Of a stretch of DNA of 64,000 bases, positions 25,319 to 35,756 are shown piece after piece. Under the pieces are notes generated by a model. It ran no database searches, was not told the origin of the DNA, and was given only the letters and a program-made list of their open reading frames with translations. Made by a program: the position numbers and the translations under genes. The stretch lies in the NCBI RefSeq assembly GCF_018860855.1, contig NZ_JAHKQE010000022.1, positions 62,001 through 126,000 of the forward strand, written 5' to 3'. Numbering within the stretch: the stretch's first letter is position 1; every line of letters begins with the position of its first letter. This stretch comes from Amphritea atlantica (lineage in GTDB: Bacteria; Pseudomonadota; Gammaproteobacteria; Pseudomonadales; Balneatricaceae).

Positions 25319-27004
25319 TTACATCTTATCCGGCGCGGTAACGCCGAGTAGGTCGAGGCCGTTGGCCAATACATGGCGAATTGCCACCGCCAGTGTTAGA
25401 CGTGCGTTACGTAGATCGGCATCGTCAACGAGGGTCTTCTCAGAGTTGTAATAGGTGTGGAAATCGCTGGCCAACTCATAAAGATAGGTGGCGACTAGGT
25501 GAGGTTCGCGGATGTCCGCTGCGCGCTTAATCACTTCAGGATAACGACCGAGTTTGATCGCTAGACGTTTTTCTGATTCCAGTTCCAGTCGATCCAATGC
25601 TTGCAGGCCAGTGGCTTCATCCCATTGCTGTTTGTTCTCTGCCAGTTTACGGAAGATTGAGCAGACGCGGGCGTGGGCGTACTGAATGTAATAGACCGGG
25701 TTGTCGGCGGATTCAGAACGGGCCAGATCGATATCAAAGTTTAGATGGCTATCGGACTTACGGGCTGCAAGAAAGAAGCGGGTTGCATCGCGGCCAACCT
25801 CTTCAATCAGGTCGCGCAGCGTCAGATAGCTACCCGCCCGTTTAGATATTTTCACCTCTTCGCCACCGCGCATAACGGTCGCCATCTGGTGCAATACATA
25901 ATCGGGCCAGCCTTTTGGAATGCCGGCATTAAGTGCTTGTAAGCCTGCACGAACACGGGTGATGGTGCTGTGGTGATCCGCGCCCTGTTCGTTGATGACA
26001 GTGTCGAAACCCCGTTGCCATTTGTTCATATGGTAAGCGACATCGGGTACAAAGTAGGTGTAACCGCCATCGGTTTTACGCATCACGCGATCTTTATCAT
26101 CGCCAAAGTCGGTGGTGCGCAACCAAAGAGCGCCGCCTTCTTCATAGGTGAAGCCATTTTTGATCAGGGTTTGTACGGTTTCTTCTACTTTGCCTTCGTT
26201 ATATAGAGAAGACTCTAAGAAGTAGACATCGAAATCGACGCCAAAGGCTTTCAGATCGAGATCCTGTTCGTGGCGCAGGTAAGCGACGGCAAAGTGACGA
26301 ATGCCTTCGAGGTCATTCGCATCTTTTGTGCCGGTGAAACTTTGATCGGCCGATTCGACGGTATCGCCGCGCATAAAACTGTCGGCTAGCTCGGTAATGT
26401 AATCACCGCGGTAACCATTTTCAGGCCAGCTAGGATCTTCCGGCGTCAGGCCTTTGCAGCGTGCTTGCACAGAAAGAGCGAGGTTGTTGATCTGCTGGCC
26501 AGCATCGTTGTAATAAAATTCGCGGGTAACATCCCAGCCTGTGGCTTCCATTAGGCGGCTCAGGCAGTCGCCGACGGCTGCTCCACGTCCATGACCGATA
26601 TGCAGCGGCCCAGTTGGATTGGCAGAAACAAACTCAATCTGCACTTTTTTACCCGCGCCATCGTTATTGCGGCCGTAGTGGCTGTTTTGTTGCAGAATGG
26701 TTTTGATCAGGTTGCCGGTGGAGGCGTCACTGACAAAGAAATTAATAAAACCGGGGCCGGCGATCTCTGTTTTTTCCACATTCTCAGAGTCAGGCAGTGC
26801 TGCACATATCTTTTGGGATAGTTCGCGAGGATTGCTTCGGGCTGCTTTAGCCAGTGTGAGCGCAATGTTTGAGGCGAAATCTCCGTGAGACTTGTCGCGG
26901 GTGTTTTCCACCATGATTTTAGGCTGAGTGTCGGCTGGCAGTGTGCCATCTTCAATCAGCGAGGTCAGGGCAGTACTAATCAGGTCCGCAATGTGTTGTT
27001 TCAT
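25319..27004 (-). CDS. argS: Arginyl-tRNA synthetase
   Basis: A 561-residue class I synthetase that charges tRNA-Arg. The N-terminal additional domain is followed by the HIGH-type motif [14 protein letters not shown] and the KMSKS-equivalent [12 protein letters not shown], then the anticodon-binding domain ending [19 protein letters not shown], the canonical ArgS C-terminus. I chose the ATG at 27002-27004 (MKQHIADL) over a TTG two codons upstream. The FtsN-like gene follows after 12 bp. Confidence 0.97.
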   Translation of the reverse strand: MKQHIADLISTALTSLIEDGTLPADTQPKIMVENTRDKSHGDFASNIALTLAKAARSNPRELSQKICAALPDSENVEKTEIAGPGFINFFVSDASTGNLIKTILQQNSHYGRNNDGAGKKVQIEFVSANPTGPLHIGHGRGAAVGDCLSRLMEATGWDVTREFYYNDAGQQINNLALSVQARCKGLTPEDPSWPENGYRGDYITELADSFMRGDTVESADQSFTGTKDANDLEGIRHFAVAYLRHEQDLDLKAFGVDFDVYFLESSLYNEGKVEETVQTLIKNGFTYEEGGALWLRTTDFGDDKDRVMRKTDGGYTYFVPDVAYHMNKWQRGFDTVINEQGADHHSTITRVRAGLQALNAGIPKGWPDYVLHQMATVMRGGEEVKISKRAGSYLTLRDLIEEVGRDATRFFLAARKSDSHLNFDIDLARSESADNPVYYIQYAHARVCSIFRKLAENKQQWDEATGLQALDRLELESEKRLAIKLGRYPEVIKRAADIREPHLVATYLYELASDFHTYYNSEKTLVDDADLRNARLTLAVAIRHVLANGLDLLGVTAPDKM

Positions 27005-27181
27005 GCTCAAAAGATACCGGGTTATATTCTGGAGTCAGATGCAAAGGCGCAGCTTGAAAAGGTCGTATTAAAAACCGACTCAGGGCTTATTAAGCCCGAA
27101 CTGCGCAGTTGTCTGTAAAAAAGACCGCGTATTATCCCTTTTCAGCTGCCTTTTGTTAACCCCCGGCGGGTTTATTTGTGG

Positions 27182-29383
27182 CTAAAACATATCCACCGGG
27201 TCCACATCGATCGACCAGCGCACTTTGCGTGCCTCTGGATCACTATCAACTTGGCAAATAATATTGTGCAGTTGTTGGTGCAGCGCTTTGCGGTCGTGGC
27301 TTTGTAACACTAGCTGAGCACGATATTGGCCGGCGCGCTTCTCCATCGGTGAGGGAAGCGGGCCAAGCCACTGAATACCTTGGGGTTGGAGGATGTCGTC
27401 CGCTAATAACTGGCGCAGCCTGCCGAGAAAGCGCTCTGCCTGACCCTGGTGGTTGGCTTCGGCGCGGAACATGGCGCAATAGATCGAGGGTGGCAACTGG
27501 GCTGACACCCGTTGACTGAGTTCCTGTTCGGCAAAGGCCTGATAGCCTTCGGTGACTAAACTCATAATAATGGGGTGGTCGGCATGGTGTGTCTGCATCA
27601 CGACTTTGCCGGGATGATCGGCTCGTCCGGCGCGGCCTGCGACTTGTAGAATAAGTTGGGCAGTGCGCTCCATGCCCCGAAAATCGGCACTGAATAAGCC
27701 GCTGTCGGCATTCAGAATAGCCACTAGGGTGACTTTCGGAAAATGGTGGCCTTTGGCAAGCATCTGAGTACCGATCAGGATGCAGGGATGACCCTGATGC
27801 ACTCGGTCCATGATGTGTTGCATCGCATTTTTACGCTGAGTGGTGTCTCGATCAACCCGAATGACAGGATAGTCGGGAAACAGTGTTTGTAATAACTCTT
27901 CGGTACGCTCGGTGCCGGCCCCGACCGGTTTAAGATCGGTGCTGCCGCAGTTGTCACAAACCGTAGGAACTGGACGTTGACTGTCACAGTGGTGGCAGTG
28001 TAGATGGAACGGTTTACGGTGCAACGTCATATGCGCATCGCAGCGGCGGCAGTCGGCTAGCCAACCGCAGTCATGACACATCAGGGTGGGGGCGAAGCCG
28101 CGGCGATTCAGGAAGATCAACACCTGAGTCCCCTGTTGTAGATGAGCTTTAATCTGCTGGATAAGCGGCTGAGATAGGCCGTCTTGTAGCGGAAGTTGGC
28201 GAATATCCAAGAGTTCAAATTTTGGGGGTAGTGCATCACCGGCGCGTTTATTCAGTTTTAACCACTGATAACGCCCCTGTTTGGCGTTGTAGAGGCTTTC
28301 GATGGCTGGTGTTGCAGTGCCTAACACTACCGGAATCTGCTCGAAATGGCCGCGCATGACGGCGAGATCTCGGGCGTTGTAACGAAACCCCTCCTGCTGT
28401 TTAAAGGAGGTGTCATGCTCTTCATCAATAAAGATAACGCCGGGGTTACGCAGCGGTGTAAAAATCGCTGAGCGAGTGCCGATGATAATGCGGGCGACAC
28501 CTTCCCGCGCCTGCAGCCAAACATCGAGCCGTTGGTTGTCAGTTAGATTTGAATGTAACACCACGACGGGCAGGTTAAAGCGCGCCTTAAAGCGGGCAAC
28601 GGTTTGTGGTGTTAGGCCAATTTCGGGCACTAGAATCAACGCCTGTTTGCCTTGGCGGATATAGTGTTCGATCGCCTGTAGGTACACTTCGGTTTTGCCA
28701 GAACCCGTTACACCCTGTAATAGATAGGTTTTAAAGCCTTCGGTGGCGGTAATCTGCTGGACCGCCTGCTGCTGTTCTGCATTGAGCGTCAGCGGGGCTT
28801 CATGCAGCGGCTGATCATTATGCTCGGTATGGTTCGGTTTGTGGATAAAGGATTCGGCTAGGCATTTATCCAGCAGTTTTTTTAATAGGCCGGTTTGGCC
28901 GCCTTCTGTGCGAATGGCGCCCTCGCTGATGCCATTGGGGTGCTCCATTAATAGTAATAGCAGCTCCCGTTGGCGTGCAGCTGTTTTGCCTAGCTGAGAT
29001 ATATCGGCATCGGCAGTGGCGCGCCATAGGTGTTGGTGAGTATATTCACAGGGCTCGCCTTTACGTAGCAATACTGGCAGTGCCTGACTTAAGGCATCAC
29101 CCAGAGGGTGTTGATAATAGTTACCGGCCCAACGTGCTAGTTTTAATATAGTCTCGGGCATCGGTGGCGCTTCATCGAGAATGGCGATGGCGGGCTTTAG
29201 TTTATTGAGCGGAACCTCGGTGGTCTCACTGATCTCGATAAGCACGCCGGTGACTTCTCGGCGACCAAAGGGAACCTTGACCCGTACGCCGGGCTGCAGT
29301 GCAGCCGTTTCACAGTCCTGTGGCGGCAGATAGTCGAATAGCCGACGCAGTGGTGAGGGTATGGCTAGTCGCAGGTAAGGCAT
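27182..29383 (-). CDS. priA: Primosomal replication protein N' (helicase PriA)
   Basis: A 733-residue DNA helicase that restarts stalled replication forks. An N-terminal 3'-DNA-binding domain (about residues 1-100) is followed by the helicase core: Walker A GVTGSGKTEVY, DEEH box, and GTATPAIES. Eight zinc-binding cysteines lie in the insertion (CHDCGWLADCRRCD, HCHHCDSQRPVPTVCDNCGS). The length equals E. coli PriA (732). It lies upstream of argS on the same strand and is divergent from rpmE, as in many gammaproteobacteria. Confidence 0.97.
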   Translation of the reverse strand: MPYLRLAIPSPLRRLFDYLPPQDCETAALQPGVRVKVPFGRREVTGVLIEISETTEVPLNKLKPAIAILDEAPPMPETILKLARWAGNYYQHPLGDALSQALPVLLRKGEPCEYTHQHLWRATADADISQLGKTAARQRELLLLLMEHPNGISEGAIRTEGGQTGLLKKLLDKCLAESFIHKPNHTEHNDQPLHEAPLTLNAEQQQAVQQITATEGFKTYLLQGVTGSGKTEVYLQAIEHYIRQGKQALILVPEIGLTPQTVARFKARFNLPVVVLHSNLTDNQRLDVWLQAREGVARIIIGTRSAIFTPLRNPGVIFIDEEHDTSFKQQEGFRYNARDLAVMRGHFEQIPVVLGTATPAIESLYNAKQGRYQWLKLNKRAGDALPPKFELLDIRQLPLQDGLSQPLIQQIKAHLQQGTQVLIFLNRRGFAPTLMCHDCGWLADCRRCDAHMTLHRKPFHLHCHHCDSQRPVPTVCDNCGSTDLKPVGAGTERTEELLQTLFPDYPVIRVDRDTTQRKNAMQHIMDRVHQGHPCILIGTQMLAKGHHFPKVTLVAILNADSGLFSADFRGMERTAQLILQVAGRAGRADHPGKVVMQTHHADHPIIMSLVTEGYQAFAEQELSQRVSAQLPPSIYCAMFRAEANHQGQAERFLGRLRQLLADDILQPQGIQWLGPLPSPMEKRAGQYRAQLVLQSHDRKALHQQLHNIICQVDSDPEARKVRWSIDVDPVDMF

Positions 29384-29476
29384 AAAAAGGACGGCTCGTA
29401 TCAGAGGAGAATGGCACAGTGTATGTCTTTTTGTTTTCGCTGTTAACCTGTGTATTTGTTAACTGAAGGTAAATGC

Positions 29477-29505
29477 TTGCTGGGCTAGAAGGCTGTATGT
29501 ATAAT
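29477..29505 (+). promoter_or_regulatory. rpmE promoter (sigma-70 type)
   Basis: TTGCTG at 29477-29482 and a consensus TATAAT at 29500-29505 are separated by 17 bp. Transcription would start near 29512, giving a leader of about 100 bases before rpmE. In E. coli L31 represses its own mRNA through the leader, which is established there but not visible here. Confidence 0.6.
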
Positions 29506-29611
29506 GCTCGCCCTTAATCCTATAAGGCTTAACTTCCGTATCGAAGTCGAAGCCTGCATGCGGTGCCTGGCAAAAGATCAGGTGGCGGCATACAAAACAA
29601 CTGAGGTTCCA

Positions 29612-29827
29612 ATGAAAAAAGATATTCATCCAGAATACGTAGAGATCAATGCTACCTGTTCTTGTGGTAACGTTGTTAAAACACGTTCAACGGTTGGTAA
29701 AGACATTAACATCGATGTTTGTAGCCAATGCCACCCTTTCTATACCGGTAAGCAGAAAGATGCGACTACCGGTGGTCGTGTTGATCGCTTTAACAAGCGT
29801 TTCGGCGGACGTGGCCTTAAGAAGTAA
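29612..29827 (+). CDS. rpmE: 50S ribosomal protein L31 (zinc-binding form)
   Basis: A 71-residue L31 of the C+ type. The zinc ligands are visible as CSCG and VCSQCHPF, and the C-terminal [18 protein letters not shown] is typical. It bridges the two ribosomal subunits at the head. The ATG at 29612 (MKKDIHPEY) has GAGG eight bases before it; an upstream open stretch in the same frame is leader and not coding. A strong terminator follows 17 bp after the stop. Confidence 0.97.
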   Translation: MKKDIHPEYVEINATCSCGNVVKTRSTVGKDINIDVCSQCHPFYTGKQKDATTGGRVDRFNKRFGGRGLKK

Positions 29828-29843
29828 GACCTACTTTGTAATT

Positions 29844-29876
29844 AAAAAAGGCATCCTTTGGGATGCCTTTTTTGTT
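29844..29876 (+). terminator. Terminator of rpmE
   Basis: AAAAAAGGCATCC pairs with GGATGCCTTTTTT around the loop TTTG, with the T-run directly attached. Confidence 0.9.
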
Positions 29877-30107
29877 CCTGATCAATTTAGGCTGATTTTT
29901 ACTAATCTAAAGAATAACTGGTTATATCCCCTGATTAAGTCGTCTAGGGCTTCTATAATTTCTGTTTACTCCCGCAAAAGTAGTAGTAAATACACTGAAT
30001 ATCGATAAATATTCAGGGATATGAGCTATTTTGTCAGTTGAGAGACAGAGATCTTTTCTATATGATCCCAAGTCCGAATTTCTATAACATAAGTTGGAAC
30101 CGCGACC

Positions 30108-31379
30108 ATGTCTGAAGATATGAAACAAGCTGCACTCGATTATCACGAGTTCCCTCGCCCAGGTAAGATCAGTGTAGAACTGACTACACCGGCCGAGTCT
30201 GCCCGTGATCTAGCCCTGGCTTACAGCCCTGGTGTTGCTGAGCCTGTGCGCGCTATTGCAGAGAACCCTGATAACGCATACCGCTATACAGCTAAAGGTA
30301 ATCTGGTAGCTGTTATTACTAACGGTACTGCAATTCTGGGCCTTGGCGATCTGGGACCTCTGGCATCCAAGCCGGTTATGGAAGGTAAATCGCTGTTGTT
30401 CAAGCGTTTTGCTGGAATCGATTCTGTTGACATTGAAGTCGATTCTGAGAGCCCTCAGGCGTTGATTGATACGGTTGCGCGCATTGCTGATACCTTTGGT
30501 GGTATCAACTTGGAAGATATTAAAGCGCCAGAATGTTTTGAAGTTGAACGTGCGTTGATCGAACGTTGCAGCATTCCTGTTTTCCATGATGATCAGCACG
30601 GTACTGCTATCGTAACAGCTGCCGGTATGATCAATGCACTGGAAATCGCTGGTAAGAAGCTGGAAGAAGCACAAATTGTTTGCCTAGGTGCCGGTGCTGC
30701 TGCGAATGCTTGCATGACGCTGCTCGTTAACATGGGTGCTAAGGTCGAAAACATCTACATGATCGACCGTACCGGTGTAATTCACTCGGGTCGTGAAAAC
30801 CTGACACCGCAAAAAGCGGCTTTCGCATCTGAAACAGATAAGCGTACGCTGGATGATGCGATTGACGGTGCTGATGTATTTGTCGGTCTGTCTGGGCCTA
30901 ACCTGTTAAGCGGTGAGCAGTTAGCTAAGATGGCGCCAACTCCGGTTGTCTTTGCCTGTGCTAACCCTGATCCGGAAATCACACCTGAACTGGCTCACTC
31001 TGTTCGTGATGATGTGATCATGGCGACAGGTCGTTCCGATTATCCTAACCAAGTTAATAACGTGCTAGGCTTCCCGTTCATCTTCCGTGGCGCGCTGGAT
31101 GTTCGTGCTTCCGCGATTAACGAAGAGATGAAAGCTGCAGCCGTGCTTGCTCTTGCTGGTCTGACAAAAGAGCCTGTGCCACAAGACGTGCTGGATGCCT
31201 ACGAATTGGATTCTCTAGAATTTGGCCCTCAGTACATCATTCCTAAGCCGACTGATACTCGTCTGTTAGGTGTTGTCTCTGAAGCGGTTGCACAGGCTGC
31301 GATCGACTCCGGTGTTGCTCGTCTGCCGTTGCCTGCGCATTACCCACTTACAACTGTTGATGCACTGCTTAATCGTTAA
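30108..31379 (+). CDS. Malic enzyme, short form without phosphotransacetylase domain
   Basis: A 423-residue malic enzyme converting malate to pyruvate and CO2 with NAD or NADP. Signatures: [33 protein letters not shown], the metal site [26 protein letters not shown] (split across 30535-30605), and the nucleotide fold [14 protein letters not shown]. It is like the N-terminal half of MaeB but lacks the phosphotransacetylase-like extension. Cofactor choice is not decided by the sequence I can see. It stands alone; the 280-bp region upstream holds the rpmE terminator and presumably its promoter. Confidence 0.93.
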   Translation: MSEDMKQAALDYHEFPRPGKISVELTTPAESARDLALAYSPGVAEPVRAIAENPDNAYRYTAKGNLVAVITNGTAILGLGDLGPLASKPVMEGKSLLFKRFAGIDSVDIEVDSESPQALIDTVARIADTFGGINLEDIKAPECFEVERALIERCSIPVFHDDQHGTAIVTAAGMINALEIAGKKLEEAQIVCLGAGAAANACMTLLVNMGAKVENIYMIDRTGVIHSGRENLTPQKAAFASETDKRTLDDAIDGADVFVGLSGPNLLSGEQLAKMAPTPVVFACANPDPEITPELAHSVRDDVIMATGRSDYPNQVNNVLGFPFIFRGALDVRASAINEEMKAAAVLALAGLTKEPVPQDVLDAYELDSLEFGPQYIIPKPTDTRLLGVVSEAVAQAAIDSGVARLPLPAHYPLTTVDALLNR

Positions 31380-31392
31380 TCGATGGTGGTCA

Positions 31393-31423
31393 TAAAAAAA
31401 CCGGCTAAGGCCGGTTTTTTTGT
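31393..31423. terminator. Terminator after the malic enzyme gene, shared with mrcA
   Basis: ACCGGC and GCCGGT flank TAAG, with seven A before and seven T after. It lies between two convergent stops and can work in both directions. Confidence 0.85.
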
Positions 31424-31449
31424 ATCTGCAGGAAAGTGTCTAATGCATC

Positions 31450-33984
31450 TCAGAAGATATCTTCTGTCCGAGTAGTCCCTTCTGTACTAGGCAGTAACGG
31501 GTTTCTGGCCGTTTCGGTGGGAACGCTTGCTGCTGGGAATATTTCAAAAATAGCATTCTCTTGTCCTGGGTAGGCAAGCAGGCTTGTTTTGGGATCGATT
31601 CTGATACTCACGAGGCCGTTCGGCTTAGGAATGGGTAAGTCTGGAACCCCTTCTAGCGCTGTTTGCATAAAGTCTATCCAGATAGGAAGTGCGGCAGTGC
31701 CACCGAATTCGCTGCGGCCAAGGGTGGTTGGTTGATCAAAACCAACCCAGGCAGTAGCTACCACATCTTTGTTAAAGCCCGAGAACCAAGCGTCTTTCTG
31801 GTCATTGGTTGTACCTGTTTTGCCCGCGAGGTCAGAGCGCTCAAGAACTCTTGCGCGTCGGCCAGTACCGCGGGTAATCACGTCCTGCATGATGTTATAA
31901 ATCATGTAAGCCGTTTGTGGTTTCATGATGCGTGTAGCAACGGGTAGGTTGGTGATTTGTTGTCCAGTGAGCGGTGTTGATGACACGGCTGTCTGTATCT
32001 GATTGCTGTCTAGTGTGTCTGCTTCTGTATCAGTGGGCGTGTCGTTGTTTTGGGCCGCATCGATGATCGTGGCAGGTTTTTGCGGGATTAGGCTGAAATC
32101 TGCAGGAATTGCTGAGTTATCCGCGATGTAGGTGCAGTCAGCGCAGACCGTTGTGGGTTGTGCCTGATAAAGAATATTACCTTCGGTATCTTCAATTCTG
32201 TCAATAAAGTAAGGAGTAACTTTGAAGCCCTGATTGGCTAGGCCTGCGTAACCGGTGACCAGCTCTAGAGGGGTGATGTCTGCGGTGCCTAGGGACAGTG
32301 AAAGGTTGTTGGGTAGGCGGTCTTTGTCAAAGCCAAAACGAGTTAAAAATTCAATGGCGGTATCGATGCCAATGGATCTCAGTATGCGAATAGAAACTAG
32401 GTTTCTGGATTTATATAGCGCTTCCCTCAGGCGGGTGGGACCATAAAACTTCTTACTGTAGTTTTGTGGTCTCCAATTTGATTCTAGGTTGCCGTCATGG
32501 AGTACCACCGGAGCATCATTAATGAGCGTGGCGGGGGTGTAACCCTGTTCCAGTGCTGATGCGTAGATGAACGGTTTAATGTTGGAGCCTGGCTGGCGTT
32601 TCGCTTGCGTCGCCCGGTTAAACTTGTTGTGGTTGAAGTTGAAGCCGCCAACCAAAGCACGTAGCGCGCCGTTTTTTGGGGATAATGCAGCAAAGGCGCC
32701 CTCTACTCGGGGGATCTGCGTTAAGTGCCAGTTGCTCTCGTTGTCGGCGCGGACTCTGATTAGGTCGCCTGTGGTGAGAATATCGGCGGCGAGTTTAGGT
32801 TTTCTCCCTAAACGGTTTGGGCCTTTGTATTCTCGAGCCCATTGCATGCCATCCCATGTAAGCGTCGCGTGGCCATGGTCTTTGATGAATACTTCCGCCT
32901 GCTGTTGGTCAGTGCTGATGACGATGGCTGGCTGTAAAGAGCCGAAGGTGCGCTGCTTGTTCAGGGCGGCGATTATATTTGCGTCGGTGAGTTGTTCAAC
33001 GGCGGCCGTTTTCTCAGCGCCGAAATAGCCGTGCCTTTCGGTATAGGCTAATAAACCGTTCTCAACTGCTAGGTTAGCAGCGGCCTGCATTTCGCTATTG
33101 AGTGTGGTGTAAACGCGAAATCCGTTGGTGTATAAACTCTCGTCAAAGTATTGATATAGCTCATTGCGAACCATTTCTGCAACAAAAGGGGCATACAGTT
33201 CAATCTGTGTACCATGATATTCTGCCGTCACTGGTTCATTTTTAGCCGTGTTATATTCTTCATCATTGATAAAGCTGAGGCTATGCATTCGCTTAAGAAT
33301 CCAGTTGCGTCGCTCGATCGCCCGACTTGGGTTGGTGATTGGATTGTATGCTGAGGGCGCTTTAGGCAGGCCAGCAATCATGGCGACTTGAGCTAGACTA
33401 AGTTCATCAATGTTTTTGCCATAGTAGATGTTGGCGGCTGCTTGAATGCCGTAAGAGCGGTGGCCAAGGTAAATTTTGTTGACGTAAAGCTCGAAAATTT
33501 CCTCTTTGGTTAGCTCTTGTTCAATCCGTAAAGAGAGTAGTATCTCATTGAATTTACGGACAAAAGAGCGTTCTCTGGTGAGGAAGTAGTTTTTCGCTAC
33601 CTGCATCGTGATGGTGCTGCCGCCACTTTGAATGCGGCCACTGCTGGCTAATTGATAGACCGCACGGAAAAGGCCTTTGATGTCGATGCCCATGTGGTTG
33701 AAAAAGTTACGGTCTTCCGCCGCAAGCAGGGCATTGATGTAATTTTGAGGGATCTGCTTATAGCTGATAGGCCAGCGACGTTTTTCGCCAAACTCTGAAA
33801 TTAGTTTGTTATCTTCAGAGTATATTCTTAATGGCGTTTGCAACTGAACGTCACGAAGCGTTTCGACATCCGGAAGCTTTGGAGCGTAGTAATAATACGC
33901 CGCGGCCAAGGCTAGGCAGCCAATAAAAGCGCCCAGGATGGTGAGTTTTAGGCCGAGCTTAAGTAACAATGTCAATAATTTCAT
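31450..33984 (-). CDS. mrcA: Penicillin-binding protein 1A (bifunctional class A PBP)
   Basis: An 844-residue peptidoglycan synthase. A membrane anchor at about residues 8-31 precedes the GT51 glycosyltransferase (AAEDRNFFNHMGIDIKGLFR, GGSTITMQVAKNYFLTRERS, RKFNEILLSLRIEQELTKEE) and, after an OB-like insert, the transpeptidase with the SxxK active site in RQPGSNIKPF and the KTGT motif in LAGKTGTTNDQKDAWF. It polymerises and cross-links the wall in the periplasm. It is divergent from pilM, the common arrangement (ponA-pilM) in this group. Confidence 0.96.
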   Translation of the reverse strand: MKLLTLLLKLGLKLTILGAFIGCLALAAAYYYYAPKLPDVETLRDVQLQTPLRIYSEDNKLISEFGEKRRWPISYKQIPQNYINALLAAEDRNFFNHMGIDIKGLFRAVYQLASSGRIQSGGSTITMQVAKNYFLTRERSFVRKFNEILLSLRIEQELTKEEIFELYVNKIYLGHRSYGIQAAANIYYGKNIDELSLAQVAMIAGLPKAPSAYNPITNPSRAIERRNWILKRMHSLSFINDEEYNTAKNEPVTAEYHGTQIELYAPFVAEMVRNELYQYFDESLYTNGFRVYTTLNSEMQAAANLAVENGLLAYTERHGYFGAEKTAAVEQLTDANIIAALNKQRTFGSLQPAIVISTDQQQAEVFIKDHGHATLTWDGMQWAREYKGPNRLGRKPKLAADILTTGDLIRVRADNESNWHLTQIPRVEGAFAALSPKNGALRALVGGFNFNHNKFNRATQAKRQPGSNIKPFIYASALEQGYTPATLINDAPVVLHDGNLESNWRPQNYSKKFYGPTRLREALYKSRNLVSIRILRSIGIDTAIEFLTRFGFDKDRLPNNLSLSLGTADITPLELVTGYAGLANQGFKVTPYFIDRIEDTEGNILYQAQPTTVCADCTYIADNSAIPADFSLIPQKPATIIDAAQNNDTPTDTEADTLDSNQIQTAVSSTPLTGQQITNLPVATRIMKPQTAYMIYNIMQDVITRGTGRRARVLERSDLAGKTGTTNDQKDAWFSGFNKDVVATAWVGFDQPTTLGRSEFGGTAALPIWIDFMQTALEGVPDLPIPKPNGLVSIRIDPKTSLLAYPGQENAIFEIFPAASVPTETARNPLLPSTEGTTRTEDIF

Positions 33985-34138
33985 GTATAAGCTATTTAAA
34001 GTTAATGTTTTTGTTGCCGAGTTATTATATCTGTAAGAAAGTGTTGTCCACTAGCAAAACAGTGGTTTAATTTTGAATGAAACCGCGCTAGAGTCAGTGT
34101 AGGTCGGTTTATGCGGGATTTTTTAAGGATAATTTACT

Positions 34139-35200
34139 GTGCTTAGCTTTCTTAGCAAACAGGAAAAAGGATGGGTCGGCATAGATATCGGCTCCTCTTC
34201 AATAAAAATGGTGGCACTTTCTAGGCGAGGTAAGGGGCTACGTCTCGACTCCTATGCTATTGTGCCTTTGCCGGCATCAGCCGTTATTGAGAGTAGTATT
34301 CAAGACGCCGCTCAGGTGGCTGAAGCCATTGAAGCAGGTATAAAAATTTGTGGCGGAGGTCTTTCAACCTGTGTTGCTGCGGTTCCCTCCTCTGCGGTCA
34401 TTACCAAAACGATTCAGTTGAGTAATGCTTTTACTGATTTTGAACTTGAAGAACAGGTCAAACTCGAAGCTGATCGTTTTATTCCCTACCCTTTAAATGA
34501 AATTGCCTTGGACTTTGAAGTGCTAGGGCCGGCAGAAGATAGTCCAGAGCTTAATGATATTCTCTTGGTTGCATGCCGTCGTGATGATGTCGAAATACGT
34601 GAAGATGCGATCAATAGCAGTGGTTTGAAATGTGAAGTGGTTGATGTCGACCGTTTTGCCACCGAGCGAGTGGTGTCACTATTAGAAAACCAAGGCGATC
34701 AAGAGGATCGTTTGGTTGGGCTTGTTGATATTGGTGCATCGACACTGACACTTAATGTGTTTAAAAACGGCAAGATCGTTTATGACCGAGAGCAAGCGTT
34801 TGGTGGCAACGATCTGAGTAATTTGATTCACCAGCAATCTGGGCTGGAAGCCGGCGAAGTGGAACACTTGCTGCGAGCTGGAGAGCTATCGGATGAATTG
34901 AAACAAAATGTTGTGTTGCCGTTCCGTAGTACCGTGACGCAACAAGTTTCCCGTTCGCTGCAGTTTTTCTATTCTTCCGGTCCGCATAATGAGTTGAATA
35001 AGCTCTATCTACTGGGAGGCACCGCTGCTATTGAAGGTTTGGCAGAGCAGATGCAGAGCGAAATTGGAGTTGAGGTTGAGGTTGCTAATCCATTTGCAGG
35101 AATGGATTTGGCTTCAAAAATAAATGCAGGTCGGCTCAATCAGGATGCTCCTACCCTGGTAAAAGCATGCGGCCTTGCGTTACGAAGTTTTGAAGGGTAG
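34139..35200 (+). CDS. pilM: Type IV pilus assembly ATPase-like protein PilM
   Basis: A 353-residue actin/FtsA-like cytoplasmic protein. The phosphate-1 region is GWVGIDIGSSSIKMVAL, phosphate-2 is LVGLVDIGASTLTLNV, and the adenosine motif is LYLLGGTAAIEGL. PilM binds the N-terminal tail of PilN and ties the outer alignment complex to the inner membrane. GTG start at 34139 with AAGGAT before it. First gene of pilMNOPQ, whose genes follow each other with gaps of 0-5 bp. Confidence 0.96.
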   Translation: MLSFLSKQEKGWVGIDIGSSSIKMVALSRRGKGLRLDSYAIVPLPASAVIESSIQDAAQVAEAIEAGIKICGGGLSTCVAAVPSSAVITKTIQLSNAFTDFELEEQVKLEADRFIPYPLNEIALDFEVLGPAEDSPELNDILLVACRRDDVEIREDAINSSGLKCEVVDVDRFATERVVSLLENQGDQEDRLVGLVDIGASTLTLNVFKNGKIVYDREQAFGGNDLSNLIHQQSGLEAGEVEHLLRAGELSDELKQNVVLPFRSTVTQQVSRSLQFFYSSGPHNELNKLYLLGGTAAIEGLAEQMQSEIGVEVEVANPFAGMDLASKINAGRLNQDAPTLVKACGLALRSFEG

Positions 35201-35205
35201 CGACT

Positions 35206-35754
35206 ATGGCAAAGATTAATTTAAGGGCCTGGCGCGAAGAACTAGCTGCTGAAAGGCAAAAGCAGTTTGTTGTGAATCTGGTCGCTGCTGCATTTTTAGC
35301 CGCTGTTGTGGTGTTTCTTATCGGTTTTTATATTGATATGCAAACCGATAGGCAGAAAGCGCGGAATAACTTTTTACGCCAAGAAATTGGTCAGTTAGAT
35401 AAACAGTTGGCCGATATTAAAGCGTTAAAAACACAGCGAACCCGTTTGATCGATCGTTTGAATGCAATCCAAGAGTTGCAGGGAACGCGTCCTCTGATTG
35501 TGCGTAGCTTTGATGAAATGGTTAAAGTGTTGCCTGATGGGGTGTACTACCAGTCGTTGAAGCGTAGTGGTGATACGATTAGTCTGGCAGGTTTGGCTGA
35601 GAAAAGTGATGATGTGTCGAACCTTATGCGGCATATTTATGCCAGTATCTGGTTTGGCGAGCCTAATCTTTCCACGGTTGCTAATGCTGACGGCATGAAA
35701 AAATTCAATCTGAGTGTTCCTGTGTTGAAGCCCTCGCTGGAAGAGGTGAACTGA
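35206..35754 (+). CDS. pilN: Type IV pilus assembly protein PilN
   Basis: A 182-residue bitopic membrane protein. The short N-terminus INLRAWREE is the PilM-binding motif (INLLPWR in most relatives), followed by a helix at about residues 24-46, a coiled coil (QEIGQLDKQLADIKALKTQ) and a ferredoxin-like periplasmic domain. PilN and PilO form heterodimers in the alignment complex. Confidence 0.94.
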   Translation: MAKINLRAWREELAAERQKQFVVNLVAAAFLAAVVVFLIGFYIDMQTDRQKARNNFLRQEIGQLDKQLADIKALKTQRTRLIDRLNAIQELQGTRPLIVRSFDEMVKVLPDGVYYQSLKRSGDTISLAGLAEKSDDVSNLMRHIYASIWFGEPNLSTVANADGMKKFNLSVPVLKPSLEEVN

Positions 35755-35756
35755 TT

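Noticed and set aside
27083-27097. 15-base palindrome GGGCTTATTAAGCCC between priA and argS
   Set aside because: It is short, and the T-run that would make it a terminator is several bases away; with hundreds of intergenic bases such a palindrome is expected occasionally.
29504-29611. Longer reading of rpmE starting at 29504
   Set aside because: It would start inside the promoter -10 and before the GAGG; L31 begins at MKKDIHPEY.
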